This document shows, piece by piece, positions 46,946 to 59,332 of a stretch of DNA of 64,000 nucleotides. Both the position numbers and the translations under genes were made by a program. This DNA is from Elmis aenea (Eukaryota > Arthropoda > Insecta > Coleoptera > Elmidae). The notes below the pieces were generated by a model. The model worked only from the letters and a program-made list of their open reading frames with translations, had not been told where the DNA came from and searched no databases. The stretch lies in assembly GCA_947652605.1 (NCBI GenBank), contig OX393577.1, positions 52,055,494-52,119,493 of the forward strand. The letters run 5' to 3'. Every line of letters begins with the position of its first letter. The first letter of the stretch is position 1.

Positions 46946-47116
46946 GACTAGACGCTATTACTAACTTAATCGTATTATTTTATTATTTGTTAGGGCTTTA
47001 ATGTAAGTTTACTAACCACTTGCTTGCATTGCAGCATGTCCCGCTGCCAAAATGCAAAATGTTTAATCAACCGATTATTGCTCTAGGGCAGATCTCGGAT
47101 AGAAAGGAGTAAAAAA
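46481..47116 (+). mobile_element. 5'-truncated jockey-like LINE insertion
   Basis: The insertion begins mid-codon-run in the reverse transcriptase C-terminal region and ends in a poly(A) of about ten bases (47111-47120). It is flanked by AAAAGTGCCTA at 46470-46480 and 47117-47127 (the A residues overlap the tail, leaving GTGCCTA unambiguous). This is the signature of target-primed reverse transcription with 5' truncation. About 165 bases of 3' untranslated sequence follow the stop codon at 46945. Confidence 0.88.
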
Positions 47117-47127
47117 AAAAGTGCCTA

Positions 47128-48906
47128 TGGTCGTAACAAAATTGGATTTTTTCACTTATTTTCAATTAGTTTGACCAAGCTGCAGATATTCTAATATTCC
47201 ATAAAACAACTTCAAGAAAGCGTGGTCATTGTGTATGACAATTTTTTTAATACTAAAAATACTTAAGTGCAAGTAATTTCTTTTTAATTAATCTCTTTTA
47301 ACTCAAAATAATATTTTCGCTTTAAAGGGAATACGGGTACAGGGCCCACTGCATTTAATAAATATTTAGTTACTTTTGTCAATAAAATCGACCCAGTAAT
47401 TTGTTTTAGTTCAAGTTTAGTACGAGTCTTACTTGATCATAAATCTGTAAATGCTCGTGTTATATAACTGCCTTAGAGATAAACTAACTGTACTCTCTCG
47501 AAGGTTGTAAGAAATATAAGGCTAAACATCCGGAGAAGGTGTCAACGAATATGAATTTATCGCACAAACAATCAGCAAAACACAACAATCGTTTATCTCT
47601 ATTAATATCAAAACCCGTTACTTACTGAACGAAACTAGATTTTTTCTAATTCTGACGTCTGTTAAATCGTATTATCCTTGAAGTACATTTGCATTTCTAA
47701 ATCAATATACGTTTACTTGTAGTCCGTTATGTTCCACACTCGATTCAAGCAATAAGCCTAATTAATAGCAGTGCACAGCTTAAAGTTGGATGTTTTTAAA
47801 TGTGTCTGTAAGAATTAAAGAGTCGAGCACATAGCTGCAATAAAAAAAGCATCCGTATTGCAGTTCCTGCCAAGTACATTAGCAACGTTTCAGTTGGAAG
47901 CGACAAAGCGTATGTGAAAATTGACTACGCTCTATTGTAAGTTAAAACGACTCGGTTAAGCTGTCCCAGGCAAAAAAATATCATAAAACAAACGCGTGTT
48001 AGTCATTCATTGGCACTTTGATATTTTACAGCAACAGAACAAAATCGTAAATAAAAGCAACGGCGTAATTGAAAGTTTTAACGTAATTTTCTCGTTCTAT
48101 ACGAGCAAAGCAAAACTATTCAGATATTTCAAACGCGTAATTATTTTATACCGAGTAAATCACTTCACCTCGAACACCAAACAAAAACTTATAGCGTTGA
48201 ATACTCTAGAAACAATTGAGGTAGGTGCAATTGTTTCACAATACGGACCGCTAAATGAATTTAACGAGAAGCGTTCGACTGATTTTAATGCTCGTGTATC
48301 ACACGCCATTTAATTGTAGTAGAATACGTGCTTCATTAATTTATACTTATCAAAATTGCTTCTCTAAGTAGGTATCAGTAATTTATTTTTTAAGCAGACA
48401 AGAGCTTTTAGGGGAAAGCGAGTCGGTTTTTTAGCTAAACCTAATTGATTACTTCAAAATTGAAAAAGAGCCAATTTAACTTTGTTCAGATTTTAGAAAC
48501 AGTGAGCTAATTTGTTGTCATCAACGATAATTGGAAATTTACAACGAGATTTCTTTTTATTAAAGTTCGCCTTTTTAATGAAATTTTCATCGATTCAAGA
48601 TGTAGAGCAGTCAAATTAGATTACAAAAAGTGTTTCTAATAATGTTATTTAACTTTGCCGGTAAGGGCAACGTTGTTCGTCTTAAAAACAACTTTGTTAA
48701 TTCTCCTTTTTAATGCAGATATTTGGAAAACAATGCGCAATTATATTTTAAAATAAATGAAGTTAATTATTGCAAAAGAAATGGATATTAAAGAGCTATT
48801 CAAAAACCGCTTATAATTAACGTTTCATTTCGACATATAAATGACAGTTACCTACTCGATTTGACACGCACTTAGTTAGGCCTTTTTTTCGTTTATATCG
48901 AGAATA
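47128..48906. other. Sequence without recognised features
   Basis: The 105-codon frame at 47996-48313 has no recognisable motif and is of chance length. No TE ends were recognised. Confidence 0.5.
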
Positions 48907-49275
48907 TACAGGGTGTGTATAAATTGGCGGAAGCGCTACACGTGACGATGTTCTTCGTAAAATTTTAAGTCGAAAATCTTAATACAAAAATGTTGTACCA
49001 TGCCTATGGTCTCAGGAACCATTTAAAGAAACAAAAATTAGCGTTCGGAAATTTTTTTATCAGCAATTTTTACTTAGGTATTCATAATATTTGTTCGTAC
49101 TGAAAGCCTCCAGTTCGTAAACATAGCTGCAAACTTTTGGGTATCGTAAAACACAAACTAGAAATAATTACGAGAAAAACAGAGATGACAGCTAATGACA
49201 ATGTTGCCATGTGTATTATTTTCATTCAAATCAGTGATTTACGAAGGCTTAGAAGGGCCACCGAAAATAATATTT

Positions 49276-49450
49276 AAAAGGTGAAATTTCACCTTTTATC
49301 TTGACATTTCAACTTTGTAAAAAGGTGAAATTTCACCTTTTATCTTGAAATTTCAACTTTGTGTAAAGGTGAAATTTCAACTTTTATCTTGAAATTTCAA
49401 CTATGTAAAAAGGTGAAATTTCACCTTTTTTCTTGAAATTTCAACTTTTC
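49276..49450 (+). repeat. Array of four 44-bp units (left arm)
   Basis: The GGTG of each unit lies at 49280, 49324, 49368 and 49412, an exact 44-bp period. Each unit holds the palindrome AAAGGTGAAATTTCACCTTT (third copy with CAA for CAC) plus a linker with TTGAAATTTCAACTT, itself nearly palindromic. Confidence 0.95.
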
Positions 49451-50214
49451 TAGGTGACGTAATTAAAGCACCTATCTCTTTTAGGAGATAAAAATTAATA
49501 AGAGTTTGATACAGTATTTTCCAAAATATATTGTCGTGTCAAATTTTTATTTTCTTTTGTTTTTTTAGGAGTTACGCCACCATATATTTATTTTTTAAAT
49601 GGCACCATCCATATTTTTTTATACGGTTTGAAAGACTTTTTTCTCTTTTCAACGCACAAAAATTTTTAAACCCTTAGGTACATAACAAAATGTTTAAGAA
49701 GATCGCAAGAGAACAATTTTGTTTTAAAAGCGTACAGTATTAATTAATTTACATTAGTAGGCTTTGAAAATAATTCAAAACGGTAAAAAATTTATTACAG
49801 TAGTTTTGTGTTTACAGTTGTAACCTAATTAACTTTTTTTTAAATATTTTACCATTTTGTATTATTTTTAAGCCTACTAATGTAAATTAATTAAAAAAGT
49901 TTTAGTGCGTTGAAAAAAAAGAAAATGTCTTTCAAAGCGTATAAAAAAATATGTATAGTGCCATTAAAAAGAAAAAACAATATGGTGCCGTAACTCCTAA
50001 AAAATAATAGAAAACAAAAATTTGACATTAAAACATTTTGGGAAATACTGTATCAAACAACTTTTATTTGAAACTTTTTTTGATAATTCTTTCCAATAAC
50101 AAAATAAGTGGGGGTGTCATAATAACAAAATAAGTAGGGGTGTCACGAGTGATGCCTCACCCTGTATATTAATTTTTATCTCCTTAAAGAGATAGGTGCT
50201 TTAATTACGTCACT

Positions 50215-50395
50215 AAGAAAAGTTGAAATTTCAAGAAAAAAGGTGAAATTTCACCTATTTACAAAGTTAAAATTTCAAGATAAAAGGTGAAATTTCACCT
50301 TTTCACAAAGTTGAAATGTAAAGATAAAAGGTGAAATTTCACCTTTTCACAAAGTTGAAATTTCAAGATAAAAGGTGAAATTTCACCTTTTTAAT
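50215..50395 (-). repeat. Array of four 44-bp units (right arm, inverted)
   Basis: GGTG positions are 50242, 50286, 50330 and 50374, again an exact 44-bp period. The units are the inverse of those in the left arm, in mirror order. Confidence 0.95.
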
Positions 50396-50875
50396 ATTAT
50401 TTTCGGTGGCCCTTCTAAGCCTTCGTAGTGATTAACACATTTTCAACACTAATTTTTGAGAGGAAAAACACAATATCTAGGCAAAAATATTATTCGAAAT
50501 TAGTTTTTATTCCAAATCGCAGCTATTTCATTAAAAAAATATTAAATAATAACGCTTATTAAAGGACTGAATGTCAAAACTTTGAGGACCTCCTGCAGAC
50601 ACAGCAAGCATGGTACAACATTTTTGTATGGAGATTTTCGACTTACAATTTTACGAAGAACATCGCCACTTGTAGCGCTTCCGCCAGTTTATACACACCC
50701 TGTATAAACTTTTGAATTCAAAAAAATACAGTAATTAGCATATAAAACTAAACAGTCGTAATTTTATATTTTATAAGCAAAAAATATTTGCTTTTCAATT
50801 TTAATTTTTAAATAGTTTCTCAGTTTTGCGATGCTTCGTCAGCAGAAGTTTGTTTGCAGTAATTTTCTCTTTATA

Positions 50876-51721
50876 CCGGGTGATTCAGTTTAACTGCCGC
50901 ACCCCTTAACTTGGTTATTTTAAGAGAAAACCCCTATAACCCTTGTATTTTTGTAAATCGCAGAAAATTCTTTATCGGATGACGTTCAAATGTTTTTTCT
51001 ACGATGAAATATGTCGGACTGGCGATAGTCAACTTTTTTTGAAATAACATAGTTTACTTTTGTTTATTGATCCGAACGTACTTTCAAAGGTTGACATACA
51101 TTGAAAAAGTTGCAATGTACTTAATCATTTAAATGTTCTGAAAAAGACTTTCGGTAAATATAACAAAAAAATAAACGCTTTTATCTTGATCTTAATAACC
51201 AGTTTTAGTTTTTAGTCTTTGGTCAGTGTCCACCATCTGCCTCCAAACTCCAAACACAGTTGTCCTCTGTATTCTATATGTAACGCCCTGAATACACACT
51301 CACAGAAGATATTCGACAGAGTCCGTTTTAATTTAATTCTAACAAGGAAACAAAATTACACAGGTTATAAATAGTTAATTAATAAAGCGACCGTTTTTTT
51401 TTCTTGTCAAATACAATTGCTATGATTTTGGAACAAAATAAATAATTTAGAAACTATGTAGGTATGTTTATTTATTTGTTTAATGCATATGATCGAATTT
51501 GGAATAGAATCCTCTATCATTTAAATTACAAAAACTACCTATGGTATAGGTAACTTTAAAAAAAAAGTTGTTTATCGACAGTTTGTTATATTTCATCACA
51601 AAAAAAACGTAATTTTGTAGAGCATTTCATGCGATTTACAAAATTTTAAGGTTTATAGAACTTTGTTTTTAAAATACCTAACAAAGTTATGGGGGTGCGA
51701 CTGTCAAGCTAAATCATTCGG
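50876..51721. mobile_element. CCGGGTGATTC MITE family F, copy 1
   Basis: Starts CCGGGTGATTCAGTTTAACT and ends GCTAAATCATTCGG, flanked by TA. Inner inverted matches include GCCGCACCCC against GGGGGTGCGAC. The interior has no transposase. It is related to the shorter copy at 61077. Confidence 0.8.
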
Positions 51722-51789
51722 TATACAACTCTCTAATTGTTGTTTTATAAACTTTTTTTTTCATCTATAATTACAATTTCGTTGTAGTA

Positions 51790-52242
51790 GGTTTGTTCCA
51801 ACAAGGCTATGTACGATCCTAGTGTAGGTACTATCAGGATTCTCCGCAGTATCGATAGCGCGTTCCAGCACAGTCTCTGATAGTTCACCGAACGGTTAGT
51901 TGGCTGTTTCAACTAATCAGTAGTGTACGGTCAAAACAGTACGTGAATGAAGGCATACACTAGCCCTTGGATTTTTACACTGTTCATAACTAACCTGAGC
52001 TCTGGTAGCTATGCATCGCCCTCCCAGTCCGATTTACTACTGGATTCTTAAGGTTTGTTTACCCTTGCGATGCGCACATTTCTATTAACCCAATGTCATT
52101 TACAGTTAGGCCAGTCGTAAAAGCGTTCCAACAACGGCTAATACTGGCCAATACATTTATTAGTACATAGTTCACGCATGCGAATAAACCACTTCATGTA
52201 CTAATCCATGAATTGGTTTTAAATCGCTTGTTGGAACAAACC
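51790..52242. mobile_element. MITE with GGTTTGTTCCAACAAG ends
   Basis: The left end GGTTTGTTCCAACAAGGC is inverted at 52242 (GCTTGTTGGAACAAACC), with TA on both sides. The 453-bp body is richer in GC than its surroundings and contains a further GCGTTCCAACAACGG near 52117. There is no long open frame. A TA target suggests a Tc1/mariner-type transposase. Confidence 0.85.
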
Positions 52243-54615
52243 TAATGAATTCAGACAAGTGTTGAATCAATTTCGATGAGTGCCAATGCATTTTTCGGCT
52301 TTAATTTTATGTATTGTTTAAGTGATTATTTATAATAGCTCCTTTATTTTATCATACAACAGAATAATTTCTTGTATTATAGTGTCTAAACAATTTTAAT
52401 GCAGTCGTCATGATTCGAAATAAGATGGTATCATATTGAAAAGTCGTATAGTAGAAAGGTTTAGTTGCACAAAAGTCTAGATACCTATTGCAAATTGCAT
52501 TAATGTCCAAAGTGAGTATAGTATACTCAACTGGCAGTGAAAATACGTTTTTTTTTTTGAACAGGAGCCTCTGAAACGCATAAATCATTTAAACATTCAG
52601 TTCTCCAACTTTAATTCAAAGGCTTTTAAAAACCGATTCGTTTTTAATGATTATGATAGGATTAATGTGTCACTACAGTTTGAGTGATAAAGTCTTGTTG
52701 TGCGTAATTCAGAATGAAGTTGGATAGTCCCCGACGCTTTTATTTTAGCAAAAAATAAGTGAATATGAACGAGTTTGTTTTTGTTTTCAGCCTACAGGAT
52801 TACATTTCATAATCTCTAGGGCTTCTGTTTTGATATTTTTGCTTCAATTTATTACATACTCTCGTCGCATTACAAGCTTGTTTTTGTGCTCCTGCGAAGT
52901 ACTTTAAAATGCTACAGATTTTTCTAATCTTCAAAATAAAACACATCGTCAAGTTAAACTTTGTTCAGTTTGCTTTTTAAAGTAAGTTTCGATCCTGACT
53001 CGCATAATCCTAGTCCTGAATCAACTTTATTTACGAAGACGCATCCAAGTTTTCGGTTCCACCGCAATGCTGTTTGGCGAAGTTAAAAGAAATTTTCCAA
53101 GTATTATCATTTGTTATCCTTGTTCCACCTAACATCACGGGACATGTGATAGAACTTTCGAGAAACAACTGCAAAATGACAGTTATGAAAAGGTCGACCT
53201 TTGAAAATTTGTGTTAGTTTTGGTTAGAGCCACTGCAATTTCCATGACTAATTTAGCTTGTCTACTTAGCGCTGGTTGTTTAAGTTTGCCCAATTTATAT
53301 TTATCTTCAAAAGCTAGTTTATACTACCGTTGCCGTTGTGAGTTCAGTAAATAATGTTAAATTCTTATTTGCAGAGCTAATCAGCGTGCATTATTTGTTT
53401 AACATCGTTAATGTTTCTTGTTTTTTAATTTTACTGCATGCAAAATTATACTCTAGTGATGGCTGCGGAAAAGGGGTTGAAAAAATATAATTAATCTTAA
53501 CGAGTCCTTCTGTGTCTTTACTTAAATTCATAATAAAGTCAAGTATATGTGGTAGAAATAAAAATCAACACTTTCATTGATATAGAAAACGTTAATTAAC
53601 TTCTTCAAACGTATTTTTTTTTAATGTTTTAAACCGAAGTTTAAAGTTTGTATCAAAATATCGACTGATTGTAGACGAACTGAGTACTGTTGCAATGAAT
53701 TACATACAAAGAGAAGCAGCAAAATTTCAAGCAATTCGTTTAAGGAATTTAAAAATTACCCTCCCAATTTTTAAGACACTATAACGGAAATGTGTGAAGA
53801 TTTGTATTTATTTGATGGCATAAGAAACCACCCTGATGCTACTTTTTTTCCGACATTCTGTAGTAATCTGCATGTGAAAGCTTTTTAAACATAGAAATAA
53901 ACCTGTGGCCCGTTACGTTGGTAACTATTTAGATACAATTTCTACGTTTACGTTCTTATTAATAATAATTTTCATCTATTTCGCTCTTTGATCTAGATTT
54001 TCACTTTGTAGGTTCGTCAAAGGTTTGTCTTTGAGCGCGCTTTATTTGAGTTAATGTTTAACTGATTTTTTATTAGTGCTAATTCAGTTGCTTTTGAATT
54101 ACATTTCTATATTATCTTCATATAGCGATATTGAGACATTTATTAAATTTGTCGATAATTAGTACATCTGAGCCGAGCTGATTTTGGAACGCATCGTAAT
54201 CAAGAATTGTGTCCATTTGTAGTGAAACTACCAGAATATTAATATACACAACGAGAAATCCTTTAACAGTCGTGTTGCTTTAATTAACAAGTCTTTTAGA
54301 AGTTTATAAATTATTGCGAAAATGTATTTTGATATGAGCCCGTAATAAAATTAAATACTGTTCCATTTAGAAATGGGAGGTTACGTATCCAAGTAGAAAA
54401 GCGAAAAGGAAACTGGCAAATTAATGAGTATACCCGGCTTTTATAAAATAATGTAGAGAATATATTTCGTTACAGTACAGTTGAAAGCCACATAAAAGGC
54501 TATATCTGGTAACCACCGCCATTATTCATTTCTAATTTAGTTCACACACATATTATACTTCATAAAAGCAGATGAGATGGGGATTATTCAATCATAAAAC
54601 GAGAATTTTATTATA
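52243..54615. other. Long stretch without recognised TE or gene
   Basis: No repeat ends, RNA genes or coding motifs were recognised in about 2.3 kb. The only open frame over 70 codons (52352-52588, minus) has no motif. Confidence 0.5.
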
Positions 54616-55060
54616 CAGGGTGATTCATTAGTGCGTCGGGCTTTCATAGCGCCCCGCCCGTAGGAGATAGAAAAAAAACTTAAATACATAAAGTTATTGG
54701 TTTAAAAAAATCTACGTCGTAAAATTATTTTCATCTATACAGGGTGTCCCATTTTTGCGCTATAACAAAAACAAAGATTTTTTTAAATGGAACACCCTGT
54801 ATATTTTTAGGTCATCGGATGTCATTTTTTAACCTCTACATGAATGTCTGTTTGTTTTTTGATTTAGTGCCAGTGTTGCCAACTTATTAATTTTTTTCCG
54901 AAAAATCTTACACAAGCAGGCTTAACTTTAAAAAATCGTAGCCACCTCGTTTTTTAAAGTTGAGAAATATGTTTTAGCAATAATGTTGGTCCAGTTGGGG
55001 AGCAACATTTTAAAAATTAAAAATTTAAATTTATTGACACAGGGTGTTCACAAAAAAATG
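54616..55060. repeat. CAGGGTGATTCA repeat family G, copy 2
   Basis: CAGGGTGATTCATTAGTGCG after TA matches 24711. It is followed at 54740-54799 by a 60-bp unit with inverted ends (CAGGGTGTCCC / GGAACACCCTG), TA on both sides, and at 55040 by another CAGGGTGTTC. These three starts may be separate insertions or a composite. Confidence 0.55.
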
Positions 55061-55796
55061 CCAAACTTTCCAAATTTCAAAGTGACATCATTAACAATAC
55101 TTACTTTCCAAATACGCCTCGTATTTATGTCAAAAAAATAAAAAGTGTCATTAGTTTATTCTCGTGTCTATGATAGGTCAACTATTTATCAATTCTTTTT
55201 CGTAAATTGAATTTTAAAAGTTACATTTTCCAACTCTCCGCTTGAGCAAGTTATAAATAATTGAATTGTATGCATCTTCCACCATTTTGATAATCAAGAG
55301 TCGACGTTCAAAGCAAAACTGCCTGAGGTTAGCAGGTATTGCATCATCATCTTAAGCTATGAATGCTTTTGAGATCTAGAATAAGGTAACAGTAAATGTT
55401 TTACTACCATTAATAAACAGAGTGACCGGTAGTGGTCCATAAAGAGTTGCTATATCTGATCTATTCATGCAAGATCAGCGTACTGTGATTCGATTTACTT
55501 ACTGGTGCCGAGGGCTGTCTACTTTTGAAGGCTCTTTAAAAACTACTGATCAAGTACTGTTTAAAACAATTGTTAGAAACCAGTGTAAACAGTTTTAAGG
55601 CGGTTTAGTGACTTTCTTACGTCACTAATCACATCAGTGTCAAATCACTACTGTGGGCGCTGGACTTTACTGCAGTCAGTGATTTTTATTTCATGCAACT
55701 AATGTAGGTTTTTACTGAACCGTTATTAAACGTGCAATATCCAGACTAAGTTATTAAACTACACTGCGCAAATAAGACACACGTCAAATGTGTATA
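55061..55796. other. Sequence without recognised features
   Basis: Nothing recognised apart from scattered short AGTGA/TCACT inversions near 55600-55690. Confidence 0.45.
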
Positions 55797-58481
55797 CAGG
55801 ATGACGATAATCTACATGTGTTGTATTGGTAACTTTGTTATTATAAGAGTTACATTTTTGGTTCTACGGGCAGAATTTCAAGACGAATTTAATGCCATTT
55901 TGACATTTGACCTACACGTTCAGTTTTTTTAAATATTTAGAAAAAACTTAAAACAGACGTTTTTTTTTTCAACGGTAAAGAATTCCATCGCCACCTACGT
56001 TAAAATCAAAATGTGCAATGATTCCTGTAGTTATAATTTAGAAGAAATATCTAAAAAGTCATGGCACACTTGATTTTTGAGTTATAAGCCGCCAAACTTA
56101 ATTTTTTGTAACAGCAACCACAGTTGCTATGAGTTCATTAAAAAGAGAATTTATTCCTCGTTTCATTGATGTATGGATTATTAGGTTTATCTTTAAAAAT
56201 AAGTAAGTTATTAGAATATTATTGTATTTGTTATGTTTAATCAAAGTCGGCATTAAAAAAAAGATCTCATAATTAAACTAACTGTACTTAATTAAACAAA
56301 AAAAATATGAAAACTTCAATAATTTGAGGTATTTTTTAAATTTCATAATATTTTGTGATTGTTCACTTACTATTACTATTAAATCCAAATTATAAAATGT
56401 GTTGAAGGTGTAGTAGCCCTCTCTCTATGAGCAATACAAATTTGAAATCTGCACCTTGTAGATAATAGTATTTTCAAGGCACAGTTCTTTTTATTTGATG
56501 AACTGTCCTTAAAACAGCTAATTGTATTCAACGGTCTTTTTAAAATTGGCGTTTTTAAAAACATTTTATCAAACAAAACGTAATATGCTTAGAAAATTAT
56601 TATCTACAAAAAGCAGATCTGAAATTTGTATTGCCCATAGAGAGGGAGGCTAAACCTTCAATATATGTAATAATTAAGGTTAAATAGTAATAGCAAGCGA
56701 AAAATAATAAATTATTATGAAATGTGAAAAATATCTTCAATTATATGTTTTCATTTTTTTGTGTTTAATTAAGTACAGGGTGGTCCAAATTCGATGGGAT
56801 GGCATGGGTATCTCGGTTAATATTTAAGATAGAGAATCGGTTAAATTACCAAAAATGTGCAGTTTTTTGAGAAAAAGAACCGTTTTCAAAAATATTCTAT
56901 CATTTCCGGTTTTCGAGTTATCGAATAAAAAGTGTTTTTTGTCATATTAATAATGTGTCATATCTCCGTTATTGTTGTAAATATCAAAAATATTTATTAA
57001 GATTATTTTTGGATATTTTTATGTTTAATTTGATTAATGATTATACTAAAAAAAAAAAATTTACGCTCGCCGTTTAAAAGTTATGACACAGACTTACCTT
57101 TTTTTAAATGGAAACGATAGTTGGCTATGACCTATTTAAATTCCTCATTTTTTTCTCATTCCCATTATATAAGGGTCGATGTATTTATTTTTAATAATAC
57201 GCAAGTTATGAAGGTTTTTTAGGTTTTTTTTCTAAGAAAATCATAGTAGGCTATGAAAACAAAAACCAAACAAGGTGTAAAACCTTACAAAACCCATGTG
57301 GTACAAGTTACCAAGGTTTTTTAATTTGTTGTGGAGATAAACATTGTAAATATTTGAAAATAAGAAAACAACGATATTGTCTGTATCAGCAGTAATGTAG
57401 GATATTGTTGTTTATCTTATGTTCAAAAAATTTCGTATTTATCTCAATAACAAATTAAAAAACCTTGGTAACTTGTACCACATGAATTTTATAAGGTTTT
57501 ACACCTTGTTTATTTTTTGTTTTCACAGCCTACCATGATTTTCTTTTTAAAAAAAACGAAAAAAACCTTCATAACTTGCGTATTGTTGAAAATAAATACA
57601 TCAACCCTTATATATTTGAAATGAGAAAAAAATGAGGAATTTAAATAGGTCATAGCCAACTATCGTTTCCATTTAAAAAAAGGTAAGTTTGTGTCATAAC
57701 TTTTTAACGGCGAGCGTAAACTTTTTTTTTTTAGTATAATCAAATTAAATATAAAAATATCCAAAAATAATCTTTATAAATATTTTTGATATTTACAACA
57801 ATAACGGAGATATGACACATTGTTAATATGACAAAAAAAAACACTTTTTATTCGATAACTCGAAAACCGCAAATGATAGAATATTTTTGAAAACGGTTCT
57901 GAGTTTGTCTCAAAAAACTGCACATTTTTGGTAAGTTAACCGTTTCTCTATCTTAAATATTAACCGAGATACCCATGCAATCCCATCGAATTTGGACCAC
58001 CCTGTACAGTTAGCTTAATTGTGTGAACTTTTTTGTTTTTTTTTCAATAGTAACTTATTTTAAACCCAATAAATATTGCCATAACTTGCTTATTTTTAAA
58101 GATAAACCTAACAATCCATACATCAATGAAACGAAAAATAAATATTTTTTTAATGAACTCATTGCCAAACATGGTTGCCATCTAAGAAAAGTCAAGTTTG
58201 GCTTATATCTTAAAACTCAAGTGTGCCATGACTTTTTAAATATTTTTTTCTTATTCTACGTAAAAATATCTACAGGAATCATTTCACATTTTGATTTTAA
58301 CATAGGTGGTTATGGAATTATTTACCATAAAAAAATCGTCTGGTTTTAGTTTCTTCAAAATATTTAAAAAAAAGTTGAATGTGCAGGTCAAACGTCAAAA
58401 TGGCATTAAATTTGTCTTGAACCTTGCTAATTTAGCCGACTATGTATGTAACTCTTGTAAATGTAGATTAACGTCACCCTG
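55797..58481. mobile_element. Fold-back element B, interrupted by C
   Basis: The left end CAGGATGACGATAATCTACA is inverted at the right (TAGATTAACGTCACCCTG), with TA outside both. The arms run from both ends to a centre near 56540. Matching pairs include CATAGGTGGTTATGGAATTA with CCATCGCCACCTACG, and AGATAAACCTAACAATCC with TTATTAGGTTTATCTT. Without the C insertion it would be about 1.45 kb. A related copy without C lies at 8838-10274. Confidence 0.88.
56776..58004. mobile_element. Fold-back element C, nested in B
   Basis: This 1229-bp element has arms of about 600 bp that meet near the middle. It starts CAGGGTGGTCCAAATTCGAT and ends with the inverse. The host reads AAGTACAG before insertion (preserved at 9783-9790) and AAGTA-C-TACAG afterwards, proving that the unit is CAGGG...CCCTG with a duplicated TA. 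The arms contain GGCTATGACCTATTTAAATT and ACGCTCGCCGTTTAAAAGTT, each with an inverted partner. No transposase is present. Confidence 0.93.
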
Positions 58482-59332
58482 TATAGTTCGAAGGAATATT
58501 ATTTCATTACTTATTTTTATATTTCAATTCAGCCATAAAATAAATAATTTTTATTTACCTTTATAATATATTATCGATTGCTAAAGAGTACTCACACAAA
58601 GCCGAGCTAATTTTATACACAACTGATCTGCTCTAATGCAATTTGTCCGCTATGAACATCGGTTGACTACAAAAAACCTTTTAATAAATTAATTCCCAAT
58701 ATTCCTTTACTAATAACCTAATTGAAAACGTTTTAATAAATGAACAGTTGAATATCTTTATTTATTGCTTTGTCCTGTATTAGTTACATAACTTTAAAGA
58801 GGACGTTTTGGAAATATGGTCGTTGCAGGTTTAAAATTGTCTAATGATAATTTATAGTTTGGAACATTCAGTTCCACTAGAAACTAGTTTTGTATATGCG
58901 AAATTGTATATATGGGTATACGTGGGCGCATCACTAAAACTTATCTGGTATCAAGTGTTGAAGTTTTGTGAAACGTATTTTTTTGCGAAACGAACACGAT
59001 TAAGATTTGTTGATTTGTTTTCGGCTTTACAAATAACACTTATTTGTTTACAGACAGCAGACACTTTTTGTGAATTAATTTTAGATGTAATTAACGGTAC
59101 GTGCATATTTGTCGTTCAGGTTTTGACTTGCTGACACGAATTTTTTTGCAAATTGAATGCGGTTGGAATTAGTTCATTTGTTTTTAACTTTTAGGCATTA
59201 ATTGTTTTGCTGTTAAGATGTTTTTTGTTTGTTACAGTTATGCACGATTGTGAATTTCCAGAAGTTTTGATTTTTAACCATATAAGATAATTATCAATTA
59301 TATTATATTAGATTATATATTATATTGTTAGT
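58482..59332. other. Sequence without recognised features
   Basis: The 96-codon frame at 58844-59134 has no recognisable motif. A TATA-rich run precedes 59330. Confidence 0.5.

Larger units (their letters stand above)
48909..50702. mobile_element. 1.8-kb fold-back element with mirrored arrays
   Basis: The ends CAGGGTGTGTATAAATTGGC and its inverse at 50702 are flanked by TA. Inverted similarity runs through nearly the whole element: for example TGGCGGAAGCGCTACA, AGAAGGGCCACCGAAAATAA and GTAATTAAAGCACCTATCTC each have an inverted partner at the mirrored position, and the arms nearly meet near 49830. Each arm contains an array of four 44-bp units. The right arm carries an extra segment of about 100 bases (50060-50170), which includes a duplicated AACAAAATAAGT unit and ends CACCCTGTATA. 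No transposase is present. Confidence 0.92.

Noticed and set aside
47996..48313. 105-codon plus-strand open frame as a gene
   Set aside because: No motif, no splice or promoter support, and chance length.
49276..49450. CRISPR-like array
   Set aside because: The linkers are themselves repeated, the units are palindromic, and the array is mirrored in the other arm of a transposon; the genome is eukaryotic.
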